Below, one piece after another: positions 1-11,266 of a stretch of 64,000 nt of DNA. The position numbers were made by a program, and so were the translations under genes. The notes under the pieces are model-generated. The model saw nothing but the letters and a program-made list of their open reading frames with translations. It was not told where the DNA came from and did not search any database. Position 1 is the stretch's first letter, and every line of letters starts with the position of its first letter. The stretch comes from Harringtonia aguacate (Eukaryota; Ascomycota; Sordariomycetes; Ophiostomatales; Ophiostomataceae): NCBI GenBank assembly GCA_014183095.1, contig JACCPH010000007.1, forward strand, positions 558,001 to 622,000, written 5' to 3'.

Positions 1-1046
1 GCCACGTCCCGTCGGATGCGGGTCGTCGATGTGCTCTGTCTGCCCGAGCGATCGAGGCAGCAGGGGCAGCAGGGTTCGGCCGGATAGCCGGGCAGGGTGA
101 GGCTGGGCGGCTGGCCGAAAATAGAGGCCACGGAGGACTCGATTTACGAAATGGGAAGGGTTCGAATTGAAAACGCGCCGAGACGGGCGGCAGCAGTGGC
201 AAACGAGGGTCAAAAGCAGATAAAATCGCGTTCTGGTCGAGAGCGAGCGTGTCGCGATGGGCGGGTGGTGGTGCAGAGGGCGCAGGCGTCGGCTGTGGGC
301 GGTCGTGGTTGAGACGGGAAGGGTCGACAAAAAGTTCGATCGCAGAAATGAAAAGCAGCCATGGCAAAGATACTTCCCAGGTTTGTGGAGGATCGGGCCA
401 AGCTGGTGGAGTGGAGCACGCTATCCACCAATGGTTTGCGACGCTGCACACAGCGGACTTGCACGCTGTAATTGCACTGTTTTAGAGGCTGTCTCGGAGC
501 GCTCAGCTGCCAGGGGGGGGGGGGGCGGGCGGCTGCTGCTGCGTGCGATTGACGCGGCTACAGCTCGGCCACGACCAAACAGGAAGCAGCGGTTGGCACA
601 CAGGAATCGCAGGGATCGGGGACCAGCCAGCTCCGTCGACGGCAGCTGGAAGACCCAGTAATCTGGTCCGCTAACAAGTGCCAAAATACGAGTAATACGA
701 GCAATCTCGCACACGCACACACGCTGTGCAGATATTATTCAATCGTGGGCTGCGCCCGATAATAATACAGAATGTGGCACAGTACAGACACGGCCTGGAT
801 CCACGGCCTTCCCGGCTGCCGCAAAATTTTATAACCATAACTTTGACCAACGTCACCGTGACCTGTCACCATGCATTCTTGCGGCGATCTCTCCCCGGCT
901 GCCTCCACTTGAAGACACGGACGGGTCGACAATCCACGACTGCTGCTTCTGACAGTCTCTCTCTCTCTGTCTCTCTAGCTGTCCTCAGCCCCAGCCGTGC
1001 CGGTCGTCTCTCTCGCTCTCTGTCCACCGTTCGGGACGCCTCTACG
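1..1046. other. intergenic / 5' region of CYM1
   Basis: No supportable gene. The stretch contains a G12-type homopolymer near 517-530, one TACGAGTA motif at 687-694 and a CT-rich tract at about 950-1020 typical of fungal leaders. A 13-codon upstream ORF (ATG at 871, stop ending 912) lies out of frame before the CYM1 start; whether it is in the transcript is unknown. Confidence 0.6.
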
Positions 1047-3538
1047 ATGCTGCGACACGCATCCAAGGCAGCCGCCTCGCGGGCCGTCTCGCGGCGGGCG
1101 TTTGCCTCCCTGGCCGACGTGCCGACGACGCCGGGCGAGAAGCTGCACGGCTTCACCGTGCTGCGGTCGAAGCATGTGCCGGAGCTCGAGCTGACGGCAC
1201 TGCACCTGCAGCACGACAAGACGGGTGCCGAGCATCTGCACATTGCCCGCGACGACGCCAACAACGTCTTCTCGATCGGGTTCAAGACGAACCCGCCCGA
1301 CGACACGGGCGTGCCGCACATCCTGGAGCACACGACGCTGTGCGGGAGCGAGAAGTGAGCCCTCCCTGTCCATGACAACTCCCCAGGCCTTGCTAACCGC
1401 CAGATACCCCATTCGCGACCCCTTCTTCAAGATGCTGCCGCGCACGCTGTCGAACTTTATGAACGCCTTCACGGCGTCGGACCACACGTTCTACCCGTTT
1501 GCCACGACCAACGCCCAGGACTTTAAGAACCTCATGTCGGTCTACATGGACGCCACGCTGCATCCGCTGCTCAAGGAGACGGACTTTACGCAGGAGGGCT
1601 GGCGCATCGGGCCGGAGAACCCGCAGGCGGCCGGTGGTGCCGATGCCAGTGCTGACGCCGCCAGCAAGCTCGTATTCAAGGGTGTCGTCTACAACGAGAT
1701 GAAGGGCCAGATGTCGGACGCCGGCTATCTGTTCTACATCCGGTTTCAGGACCACATCTTCCCGGCGATCCACAACTCGGGCGGCGACCCACAGCGGATC
1801 ACGGACCTGACGTACGAGCAGCTGCGCCGCTTCCACGCGGCGCACTACCACCCGAGCAACGCCAAGGTGTTTACGTACGGCGACATGCCGCTGGCCGACC
1901 ATCTACGGGAGATGGACGCGCGGCTGGCCGTCTTTGACAAGATCAGCCGCGACGCCGAGGTGCGGCGGCCCATCGACCTCAGCGGCGGCAGCCGCGAGGT
2001 GGTGGTGGAGGGGCCGGCTGACCCGCTGGTGGACGCGGGCCGGCAGTTCAAGACGTCGGTGTCGTGGCTGCTGGGCGACACGGCCGACGTGGTGGAGTCG
2101 TTTTCGCTGGCGCTCGTGTCGGCGCTGCTCCTGGACGGCTACGGCGCGCCGCTGTACAAGGGCCTCATCGAGGCCGGGCTGGGCATCGACTGGAGCCCGA
2201 ACACGGGCTACGACAGCTCGGCCCGCGTGGGCATGCTGTCGGTGGGCCTGACGGGCGTGCAGGAGGCCGACGTGCCGCGGGTGCGCGAGGCGGTGCTGGC
2301 GGTGCTGCAGGACGTGCGCGACAAGGGCTTTGAGCGCGCCAAGATTGACGGCTACCTGCACCAGCTGGAGCTGGGCCTCAAGCACAAGACGGCCGGCTTC
2401 GGCATGTCGCTGCTGCAGCGGCTCAAGCCCAAGTGGTTCGCCGGCGTCGACCCCTTTGCGTCGCTGGCCTGGAACGACACCATTGCCGCCTTTGAGGCCA
2501 AGCTGGCCCAGGGCGGCTACCTCGAGGGCCTCCTGGACCGCTACCTGCTGCGCAGCAACACGCTGACCTTTACCATGGCGCCCTCGGCCACGTACGGCCA
2601 GGCGCTGGCGCAGGAGGAGGAGGCGCGGCTGGCGGCCAAGATCAGCGACGTGGCCCGCCAGGCCGGCAGCGCCGCGGCCGCCCGCGCGCAGCTCGAGGCG
2701 CGCGAGGCGCTGCTGCTGGCCGAGCAGGGCAAGTCCAGCACGGAGGACCTGAGCTGCCTGCCGAGCGTGCACGTCTGCGACATTCCGCGGACGAAGCCGC
2801 CAGTGGTGGTGCGCGAGGAGGAGGCAGACGGGGAGCACAACAAAGGGGCCCGGCAGTGGCGCGAGGCGCCGACCAACGGGCTGACGTACTTTCGCGCCGT
2901 CAACCGGCTCGACGGCCTGCCGGACGAGCTGCGGGCGCTGATCCCGCTCTTCTCGGACGCCATCATGCGGCTGGGCACCAAGAACATGTCCATGGAGCAG
3001 CTCGAGGACCTCATCAAGCTCAAGACGGGCGGCGTGTCGGTGGGCTACCACGCGGCGGCGTCGCCCGACGACTTTGCGGCGGCGTCGGAGGGGCTGCTGT
3101 TCACCGGCATGGCCCTCGACCGCAACGTGCCCGTCATGTTCGACCTGCTGCGCACGCTCGTGCTCGAAACTGACTTTGACAGCCCCGCGGCGGCGGCACA
3201 GATCCGCCAGCTGCTGCAGGCGTCGTCGGACGGCGTCGTCAACGACATTGCGTCGTCGGGCCACGCGTTTGCGCGGCGGCGCGCCGAGGCCGGCCTGACC
3301 ACGAGCGCGTTTCTGCGCGAGCAGGTCAGCGGTCTGTCGCAGGTGAAGCTCATCACGGGCCTGGCGAGCCGGCCCGAGACCACCGGCGGGCTCGACGACG
3401 TCATTGCCAAGCTCAAGGCCATTCAGCAAATCGCCATGCGCTCGGTCGGTGGTGGCGGCCTGCGCATGGCGGTAACGTGCGGAGCCGAGAGCACGGCCGC
3501 GAACGCGGCTGCCTTGGATGCATTTGTGGCGTCGCTGC

Positions 3539-3583
<45 letters not shown>

Positions 3584-4239
3584 CGCCGCATGTGGCGACG
3601 ACCGGCGTGGCTGCAGCGGAGGCGACGCAGCGCCTGCAGCGGACGTTTTCGCAGCTGCGCCAGACCTTCTTCCCCCTGCCGTACCAGGTGTACTACGGCG
3701 CGCTGGTGCTGCCGTCGGTGTCGTACACGGCGGCGGATGGGGCGGCGCTGCAGATCCTGGCGCAGCTGCTGACGCACAAGCACCTGCACCACGAGATCCG
3801 CGAAAAGGGCGGCGCCTACGGCGGCGGCGCCTACGCGCAGCCGCTCGAGGGCGTCTTCGGCTTCTACTCGTACCGCGACCCCAACCCGGCCAACAGCCTG
3901 GCCGTCATGCGTGCCGCCGGCCGCTGGGCCGTCGACCGCGCCTGGACGCCGCGCGATCTCGAAGAGGCCAAGCTGTCCGTGTTCCAGGGCGTCGACGCCC
4001 CGCGCTCCGTCAACGAGGAGGGCATGGGCCGCTTCCTCTACGGCATCTCCGAGGACATGCGCCAGACCCGCCGCGAGCGCCTCCTCGACGTCGACGCCGA
4101 CCAGGTCCGCGACGTCGCCCAGCGCTACGTCGTCGACGGCCTCGCCGCTGGCGCCGACCGCACTGCCTTCCTCGGCGAGGCCGCCGACTGGGTCGACGAC
4201 GCCTGGACCGTCGAGCCCATGGACGTCAAGAGCGCCTAG
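1047..4239 (+). CDS. CYM1: mitochondrial presequence peptidase, M16C metalloprotease (Cym1/PreP/PITRM1 family)
   Basis: Predicted exons are 1047-1354 and 1404-4239. The 49-nt intron has donor GTGAGC, branch CTAAC at 1393 and a CAG acceptor; the Lys codon AA|A spans the junction. The product is 1047 aa, the size of the family. The N-terminus (about 30 residues) is rich in Arg, Ala and Ser without acidic residues, as in a mitochondrial targeting signal. The inverted zinc motif HILEH lies at residues 91-95, followed by LCGSEK and YPIRDPFFKM, all characteristic of Cym1/PreP. Family members degrade cleaved presequences and other short peptides in mitochondria. A (ACG)14 tract at 3541-3582 encodes 14 consecutive threonines in the C-terminal half, probably in a loop. 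The start chosen is the first ATG of the frame that gives a targeting signal. Identification is firm; the poly-Thr length is probably variable between strains. Confidence 0.95.
3541..3582 (+). repeat. (ACG)14 trinucleotide repeat inside CYM1
   Basis: Fourteen perfect ACG units encoding poly-Thr. The repeat keeps all three frames open here, which explains long spurious frames over the gene on both strands. Confidence 0.95.
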
Positions 4240-5427
4240 CCGGCCTTGAGGGCCACAGCAGTGTAGAAACACCATGTACAAAGCAATCTCCCAATGCATA
4301 TGATACCCTTCTCCTCGTCTGATGTCATCCCCTCGGTTTGATGTTCTTTTTCATTCTTTCTCATTTCCTCTCCTGCACCAGCGCTCAGATACGATACGCC
4401 TTACTGCTGCCAGCCCCCTCGCGGGCCCGGCCATAGCTTTGAGGCCACAAAATGGCGCGAGAAGAAACGCAGAGCCGCGCTGGGCGGGCGTCACCGCCTG
4501 CCTGCGACGACCCTGCCCGGTCTTTCAGAACCGACTTTTCCCTCAGCTTTTGGGATGTTGGACTAACGCACCGGGCACATGCCGTCTGATGTCTCACGGG
4601 AAAGTGCACGAAAGAATAAAAAAAAAAAAAGAAAGCTCAGCCGCGCGGGAGCTCTGACCTCTGCACTGTAATTAGCCAATGGCGGCGGCAGAAACCGCTG
4701 TGGTGGTCACATTGCAGGATGCATGTCATGGCCACTGTAGAAACGGCTGATTCTAGAATGTTAAATTGGGCAGATCTCGATTGGCTCTGTGCTTGTATTT
4801 GTATGTGCTGCTTGCTGGTCTCTCCGACTCCCAGAGCGTTCTCTACAGTTTATACAGTGCATATACCGTAGCCAAAAATCGACGAAACCCACCGCTCTCT
4901 GACGTCTACGACTTGAGACGATCCCACCATAACTTGCGGTCAGCATCGCCGTTGGTCCGTGGTGAAAAAAAAAAAAAAAAAAAAAAAAAAAGCAAACGCC
5001 GTAGTCTGTATAATAAGTCTGTATAATAATCTGAGTATGTATGTAGTAAATCTTACAAAATATGCTTGGGGGTCTCATCCGTGCGGCGCTGCAGGGACCC
5101 CACTCTAAAATTTTTTTGCCAGCAGCCGATTTGCCCCGCCGATGCACGTTTGTCGCCGGTGACCAGTTACGCCTTTCCATGTTGGTCAGCTGGTAGAGAA
5201 CCATGCATGACTAACAGGTCTTTTTTATCTGTACCATCATGTATTAGCGGAAATCACAAGCCCCAATGGCCAACCCCACCTTCCCACAACCGCATCAGCT
5301 TTTTTTTTTTTTCGACAGCTCGCCTCGACAACAAAATAAAAAGGCCATTCCGCCCACATCGACTTTCCGCTCACCTTCTTCACACCTGATCCATATTTGC
5401 CTGCTCACCGCATCCACCTTGCTTCCC
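4240..5427. other. intergenic, CYM1 3' side to ODC upstream
   Basis: No gene is supportable. The stretch contains a possible CYM1 polyadenylation signal at 4615-4620, an A-tract of about 27 at 4964-4991, and pyrimidine-rich DNA from about 5220 onward that leads into the ornithine decarboxylase leader. Confidence 0.6.
4615..4620 (+). terminator. possible polyadenylation signal AATAAA for CYM1
   Basis: AATAAA lies 376 nt after the CYM1 stop and is followed immediately by an A-run. Fungal poly(A) signals are loose, so this is only suggestive. Confidence 0.3.
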
Positions 5428-6162
5428 GTAAGTTTCTTATTTCTTACCTGCCTGCCAACCCCAATTCCCAATCTCTCGCAGTGGTCGCCACCGCCGCGTG
5501 TCTGCTGTCGGGAAAGTTGCCACCTGCCGTCGTCTGATGCACCTCTTTCCTCGACGTGGATTCTCCCCATCTCTTCATCTCCTGCCTGACTTTCCCTCCA
5601 TTGCACATTGCCCATACGTGTCGTTTTCCATCTCCGCAAGCCGACTAACCGCCAGCTTTAGGCATCTCTCAGCTTCGCCGTTCTCTGAACGACCTTTTTT
5701 TCCCTCCACGGCTTTCCCGGCCGTCCTCCCTTTCCACTCTCCAAGATTCCGGCATTCGCACCGCTGTCGGTCGCCTTCGCACCCTCTCTCCTCCGGCTCG
5801 CCCAGCTCCTGCTCTCCGCCCGACCGCTGACCGGCCCTCAGTCTTTGCTCGCCTTGCTTTCGCCAAAGGGGTCCCCCCTTCTCTCCCCACCACCTCCCCC
5901 GGTTTCCGCAACCCACGAGCTGCCGCATAGGACGGGTTCTGAGGTTCTTCCTCTCGCCGAGGAAGAGTCGAGGAGACCTCTTCAGGACGGTTCAGGTTCT
6001 GTCTGCTACCGCTTTCGCCCCCCATAACACGGAGCTGCTTTGACCGGCTTCTCCCCTCTACACACGATCTACCACGATCTACCACGATCTACCACGACCG
6101 CTGGTTCTTCCTGCACGACGCAAGCGCCTTATTCCTTTGTCCTTTCCCTCTCGGTAAAGGAT
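5428..6162 (+). promoter_or_regulatory. long ornithine decarboxylase mRNA leader with putative intron and upstream ORF
   Basis: The DNA upstream of ODC is CT-rich. It has a good donor GTAAGT at 5428 with candidate acceptors at 5479-5481 (CAG), 5653-5655 (CAG) and 5659-5661 (TAG), the latter two after a CTAAC branch site at 5645-5649. An upstream ORF begins at ATG 5537 and runs to 5830 (97 codons). Splicing to 5655 or 5661 would delete its start; splicing to 5481 would keep it. A 10-bp unit (ACCACGATCT) is repeated three times around 6070-6090. Established: Neurospora spe-1 has a long leader involved in polyamine-dependent control. The splice alternatives here are inference. Confidence 0.5.
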
Positions 6163-7563
6163 ATGGTTATGGCAACAGCTGCCATCTTTGATCGTGTTGC
6201 CCCTGTTACATTCCATCGGAATAGTAGTAGCATTGGCTATCTGAAGAAAAACCATCATGGCGCTGCTGCCCATCTGAACCCGAAGCAGCTGATTGGCGAG
6301 GCGCTGCGCCACCGCGTGGAGAACATCGACCATGAGTGCTGCGAGCCCGGCGAGGAGGACACGTTTTTCGTAGCCGACCTGGGCGAGGTGTACCGCCAGC
6401 AGATGCGCTGGAAGCGCAACCTGCCGCGCGTGCGGCCGTTTTACGCCGTCAAGTGCAACCCCGACCCCAAGGTGCTGCAGCTGCTGGCCGACCTGGGCAA
6501 CGGCTTCGACTGCGCGTCCAAGGCCGAGATCGAGCAGGTGCTCAACATGGGCGTCGACCCGTCGCGCATCATCTACGCGCAGCCCTGCAAGACCAACTCG
6601 TACGTGCGCTACGTGGCCGAGCGCGGCGTGCGCCAGATGACGTTTGACAATGCCGACGAGCTGCGCAAGATTGCCAAGCTGTACCCCGACGCGGAGCTCT
6701 TTTTGCGCATCCTGACCGACGACAGCACGTCGCTGTGCCGCCTCAGCCTCAAGTTTGGAGCCTCGCTCGACAGCGCCGACAGCCTGCTGGGCGTGGCCCG
6801 CGAGCTCGGCCTCAACGTCGTCGGCGTGTCCTTTCACGTCGGCTCGGGCGCGTCCGACCCCATGGCCTTTCTGCGGGCGGTGCAGGACGCCCACACCGTC
6901 TTCGCCCAGGCCACCGCCCACGGCTACCGCCTGCACACTCTCGACGTCGGCGGCGGCTTCTGCAGCGACGACAGCTTCGAGCCCATGGCCGAGGTGCTCA
7001 GCAGCGCGCTGGACGAGTACTTCCCGGCCCACCAGGGCGTGTCCGTCATTGCCGAGCCGGGCCGCTACTTTGTGTCGTCGGCCTTTACCATTGCCTGCAA
7101 CATTATTGCGCGGCGGACGGTGGAGCCGGAGACGGCGTCGTCGGCGTCGTCGGACGGCCCAGACGGCGACCGGCCCAGCTACATGGTGTACGTCAACGAC
7201 GGGCTGTACGGCAACTTTAGCAGCATCATGTTTGACCACCAGCACCCCGAGGCCAAGGTGCTGAGCGCGGGCGGGCGGCTGCTGTACGGCACAGAGGCGG
7301 CGCATGCGGCGGCGGCGGGCACGGGCGGGGCCGAGTACTCGATCTGGGGCCCGACGTGCGACGGCATCGACCGCATCACGGAGAGCATCCGCTTCCACCA
7401 GACGCTGGACGTGGGCGACTGGCTGTACTTTGAGGACATGGGCGCGTACACGAGCTGCTCGGCCACGCGTTTCAACGGCTTCTCCGACAAGCACGACGTC
7501 ATCTACGTGTGCAGCGAGCCGGGCGCACTGGCGCTGCTGCAGATGCAGATGCAGATGCACTGA
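6163..7563 (+). CDS. spe-1 (SPE1): ornithine decarboxylase (group IV PLP enzyme)
   Basis: Intronless ORF of 466 aa. It decarboxylates ornithine to putrescine, the committed step of polyamine synthesis in the cytosol. The PLP-binding lysine is Lys97 in FYAVKCN. Further markers are FDCASKAEIE, HVGSGASDP, DVGGGF, EPGRY (Glu298) and the catalytic cysteine Cys399 in WGPTCDGID, with YVNDGLYGNF preceding it. The start at 6163 (MVMATAA) is the first ATG of the frame and resembles the MVM start of the Neurospora enzyme. The frame is open upstream without an ATG. The C-terminus ends in a short Gln-Met repeat just before the stop. The three-fold repeat in the leader and a 12-bp triple repeat right after the stop flank the gene. 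Identity is essentially certain. Confidence 0.97.
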   Translation: MVMATAAIFDRVAPVTFHRNSSSIGYLKKNHHGAAAHLNPKQLIGEALRHRVENIDHECCEPGEEDTFFVADLGEVYRQQMRWKRNLPRVRPFYAVKCNPDPKVLQLLADLGNGFDCASKAEIEQVLNMGVDPSRIIYAQPCKTNSYVRYVAERGVRQMTFDNADELRKIAKLYPDAELFLRILTDDSTSLCRLSLKFGASLDSADSLLGVARELGLNVVGVSFHVGSGASDPMAFLRAVQDAHTVFAQATAHGYRLHTLDVGGGFCSDDSFEPMAEVLSSALDEYFPAHQGVSVIAEPGRYFVSSAFTIACNIIARRTVEPETASSASSDGPDGDRPSYMVYVNDGLYGNFSSIMFDHQHPEAKVLSAGGRLLYGTEAAHAAAAGTGGAEYSIWGPTCDGIDRITESIRFHQTLDVGDWLYFEDMGAYTSCSATRFNGFSDKHDVIYVCSEPGALALLQMQMQMH

Positions 7564-7576
7564 GTCTCTCTGCCTT

Positions 7577-7614
7577 TTACGTTCCAGTTTACGTTCCAGT
7601 TTACGTTCCAGTTT
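7577..7614 (+). repeat. three tandem 12-bp units in the ODC 3' region
   Basis: TTTACGTTCCAG is repeated three times in tandem directly after the ODC stop, so it is probably inside the 3' UTR. Confidence 0.85.
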
Positions 7615-7809
7615 GTTTCTTTCCAGGGTGGTTGTCTGCGAGTTGGCGGCTTATTTGTGCCTATTTGTGCCTATTGGTGGCTACAGCACAGCCTTATTCG
7701 GGCATTCTGACGACTCGTCTCGCACGAGCGGCTGTATTTTTCGTTCGTTCTCTGGGAACCCCAGCGTTCCTCGGAGCCTCTGTTTACCCCAAAAAAACCT
7801 TGCATGAAA

Positions 7810-7815
7810 AATAAA
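7810..7815 (+). terminator. possible ODC polyadenylation signal AATAAA
   Basis: AATAAA lies 247 nt after the ODC stop, in the convergent intergenic region. Confidence 0.35.
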
Positions 7816-7974
7816 GACAACTTTGCAAAACTTTGACCAGAAACTCTACAGAAAACCTCTTTTGTTTTTATCGGCAAGAAATGTGTTGCAAATGCTGCCA
7901 GTCTAGCAGAAGAATAGAACGTAAAACCCTTTTCCGTGCAAGACTTGTCAGTGTGTCCCGCCCCTTGCCCAGAT

Positions 7975-7995
7975 CTACTCGTCCGACATGTCCGA

Positions 7996-8038
<43 letters not shown>

Positions 8039-11000
8039 TCGTCGTCGCTGTCGTCGTCGTCCCCCTCTTCATCGTCCTCTTCATCGTCGTCATCGTCGTC
8101 CTCGCCCTCCTCCCCCGGCAGGCCGTACGCGTCGTAGTAGTCGGCCAGCTTCTTGGTCTGCGTCTTGTAGCCCATGTCCTGGAAGGCTTTGTCGATGGGC
8201 TGTTGTTGTTAGCATTGTCTGTAGAAATAAAGTTCAGACGAAAGAGATATGGGGGCCCACCTCCTGCAGCAGAGCGGCACACGTCACCACGACGTTGCTC
8301 GTGCCCGGCTGGAAGACGGGCAGGACGAGGTCGCGCATGGCGGCGCGGATCTGGTCCGGGGTGACGTCGCGGGCGGCGGCCTGCATGATGCGGCGGCTCC
8401 AGTCGGCATCGAGCCCGCGCACGACGCCCGTGACAAAGTTCTGCTGGGCGGCCTGGGCCATGGTGGCCTGCTCGTCGGCCAGGGCCATGACGATGCCGCT
8501 GACGGCGCCCTGCACCAGGTGCTTGTCCAGCGGCTCGGCGCCCGAGGCTAGCGCGGCGACGGCGTCGCGGGCGGCCACGACGGCCTTGCTCGCGTCCGGG
8601 CTGCGGTAGACGCGGAACTGCAGGTAGCCGCCGTCAAATTCGCGGCTAAAGGTGGTGCCGTATGCCAGGCCGTTGCCGCGCACGGCGTTCCACAGCGGGC
8701 CCTCGACGGCCTCGAGGTAGCCCAGGGCCACCAGGACGGCGGGCAGCCGCGCGTCGGCAAACGACTGCAGCCCCACGGCCGTCGACACGCTGTACGACGT
8801 GTCCAGTGTGGTCATGGGCAGGATGACGGCGCCGACACCGCCCGGGGCGCGGCCCTCGTCGTTGGAGCGCGAGTAGGGCGGCACGATGGGCACGGTGCCG
8901 GCCCCGTCGTCCCCGCCGTCCCCGCCGTCAAAGTCCAGACCCGCCGTCAGCACGTCCCAGGCAGCGACGGGCGGCACCTGGGCGCGGGCCTCGAGCTGGC
9001 CGACGTCGGCAGTCACCAGCACACGCAGGTTCTCAAAGGAAAACAGCGCGCGCCGCAGCTCCTCGAACCAGCCGACGACGGTGTCGGGCTCGGTCTGTAG
9101 CAGGGCGCGCAGGCGGCGCAGGTAGACGGCGCGCACCAGGGTGCGCTTGGCGGCGGGAAAGGAGTCGCGCACGGTGTGGATGGCCATCTCGACCTCGGCG
9201 GCCATCATGCGGCCGTCGCGCTTGTTCTCGGGGATGTCGGCCAGCGACTTGGCGACGCCGGCGCGCAGACGCGACGGGTCAAAGACGGAGTCGAACATGA
9301 GGGTGCGCAGCCAGCGGATAATGGTGGCGTACTTGTGCGGCTCGACCTGGAACTGCAGCACGATGCTCTCGGCGTCGCCCAGGAAGCTGCCGGAGCGGAA
9401 GCCGTAGCTGACCGTGTCCTTTTCGAGCTCCTTGACGACGTCCTCGAACTCGACGCGGCGGCCGTCGCGCACGACGGGGCTGTTGAAGAACTGGTCGCTG
9501 AAGAGCCACAGTAGCGGCTTCAGCCGCATGGGCACCTTGGCCGTGCCGGCATGGACGGTCACGTGCACAAACTGGGACGGCACGTCCTCGAACTGCAGGA
9601 ACAGCGGGCGGGCGCCGGTGGCGGCGGCGTCGATGACGCGCTGGGCGGCGTTGTCGGCGCAGCCCAGACGGCGGGCGCGGCCGGCGCGGGCGGTGGCCGA
9701 CTCGATAAAGTGGATGGACTCGGTGCCGGGCACCTCCCAGCGGTCGAGCACGGACTCGGGAATGGGCGTGTCGTTGTTCTTCTTGGCCTCGTCCAGCCGG
9801 GCCTGCAGGCGGGCCAGCCCCTCCGGGCCCAGCTCCTGGCGCCGCTGGGCGATGCGGGCCTTCTCGGCGGCCTTGAGCTTCTTGGCCAGCGCCTTGGACG
9901 GGGTGCCCAGGATGGACACGTGGTGGGCGTCGGCGATCCAGGTCTTGAAAAAGGCCCGCCACTGGTGCTCGGCCCAGCCGTCCAGCACGTCGTACTCGCG
10001 CAGGTCCTGCAGGTCGGCCAGGGTGGAGCCGTCGCGGCGGCCAAAGAGAAAATCGGTGATGATGTTGGACGAGTAGAAGCTCTCGGAGCTCTCGGCCTGG
10101 TACTTGACCTGGCGGCGCTCGCGGCTGACGCACTCGCGCAGGTAGGCCATGTCCAGCGGCCCGTCGGCCACCTCCTTCAGCAGGGCGATCAGGCGCTGCT
10201 CGACAAAGGCCAGCTTCTCGGTGGCGACGCCCGTGGGCTGCAGCCAGATGACCGAGTTGGGCCGCGACTCCCACAGGTAGCTGACCGAGCTCGCCAGCGA
10301 CTCCCGCTCGACAATGACGTTTTCCAGCACCGAGGCGGACGAGCCGCAGAGGTAGGCCAGCAGCACGTTGAGGGCCGAGGTGGCGACCAGGTCGTTGCAG
10401 TTGGGCCCAAAGTAGCCGACCATGATCTCGCCCATGCTCTCGTCGTCCTCGGGGAAGGCGACGGTGTCGACGACGGTGGCGGCCAGCGGCGGCGGCTGGG
10501 GCGAGTCGATCCACGGGCGCGTAAACGGCGTGTCCAGCGGCGGGATGTTGTCCTTGATGCTCTCCTCGAACTGGTCGAGGATGCCCAGCAGGCTGGCCTG
10601 GTCGACCTCGCCGACGATGATGACGGCCAGGTTGCGCGGCTGGTACATGACCTTGTGAAAGGCGCGGATGCGGTCGGCCGTCAGCACGCGCAGCGCCTCG
10701 ACCATGCCGCCGGTCTCGTAGCGGAAGCCGACGTTCTCCGGGTACAGCAGCCGCCGGGCCTGCAGGTCCATCAGCTCGCCGCTGTTGCTGGCCAGCGCCT
10801 GCATCTCCGAGTAGACGACGCCGGCGTCGTTGCCCTTGCCGTTGATGTGGTGCACCTCGGTGATGCAGGCGTCGTCGGTCAGCGTCGGCAGCACCACGTG
10901 CTCCAGGTAGACGGGCAGGATCTGCGCAAAGCCGTCCCACCCGGCCGTCTCCAGCGTGTAGGCCGTGTGGTCGACCGCCGTCCACGCGTTGGTGCCCGAG

Positions 11001-11266
11001 TACGCCCGCGACGCCAGCTTGTCCAGCAGCCCTTTGTAGCGGTAGCTGCGCGAGCCCATGAAGATGAGGTGCTCCAGCGTGTGCGGCGCCCCCGAGTCGT
11101 CCAGGATCTCCGTGGCCAGCGTAAAGTAGCCGTTGATCTTGGGGCCCTTGCGGTCCGCCACCACCACGTGCATGCCGCTGCGCTCCGACACATACTGCGT
11201 CACCGTCGTCGGCGCATAGCTCGTCTGGAAGCTCTGGATCTTCCGGAACCGGCTGGTCGAGCCCAT
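7975..11266 (-). CDS. M16C zinc metallopeptidase (yeast Sdd3/YOL098C, S. pombe mug138-like)
   Basis: Exons on the minus strand are 11266-8261 and 8199-7975. The 61-nt intron has donor GTGGGC, a GCTAAC branch and a CAG acceptor, and both exons are whole codons. The product is 1076 aa. The inverted zinc motif HTLEH is at residues 62-66 within GAPHTLEHLIFMGS, followed by the M16 dimer-fold pattern; there is no mitochondrial presequence, unlike CYM1 6 kb away. The last exon ends in an almost pure Asp/Glu tail encoded by a (GTC/GAC)n repeat at about 7997-8051 (plus strand). Family members are putative cytosolic peptidases related to the worm C05D11.1 group; substrates are not established. Family assignment is firm, exact orthology moderate. 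It converges with ODC and diverges from the ZW10 gene. Confidence 0.9.
7997..8051 (-). repeat. GTC/GAC trinucleotide repeat encoding a poly-Asp tail
   Basis: A near-perfect run of GTC on the plus strand, read as GAC (Asp) in the last exon of the M16 peptidase. A second imperfect Asp/Glu block follows toward 8105. Confidence 0.9.

Larger units (their letters stand above)
7564..7974. other. convergent 3' regions of ODC and the M16 protease
   Basis: Shared 3' flank of two converging genes. It holds a 12-bp unit (TTTACGTTCCAG) repeated about three times at 7577-7614, and the imperfect repeat TATTTGTGCC at about 7652-7672. AATAAA at 7810-7815 could serve ODC. Confidence 0.6.

Noticed and set aside
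1903..4299. 798-codon open frame on minus opposite CYM1
   Set aside because: Antisense shadow produced by the high GC content and the ACG repeat of CYM1; composition is Arg/Ala/Gly/His-rich as expected for a shadow.
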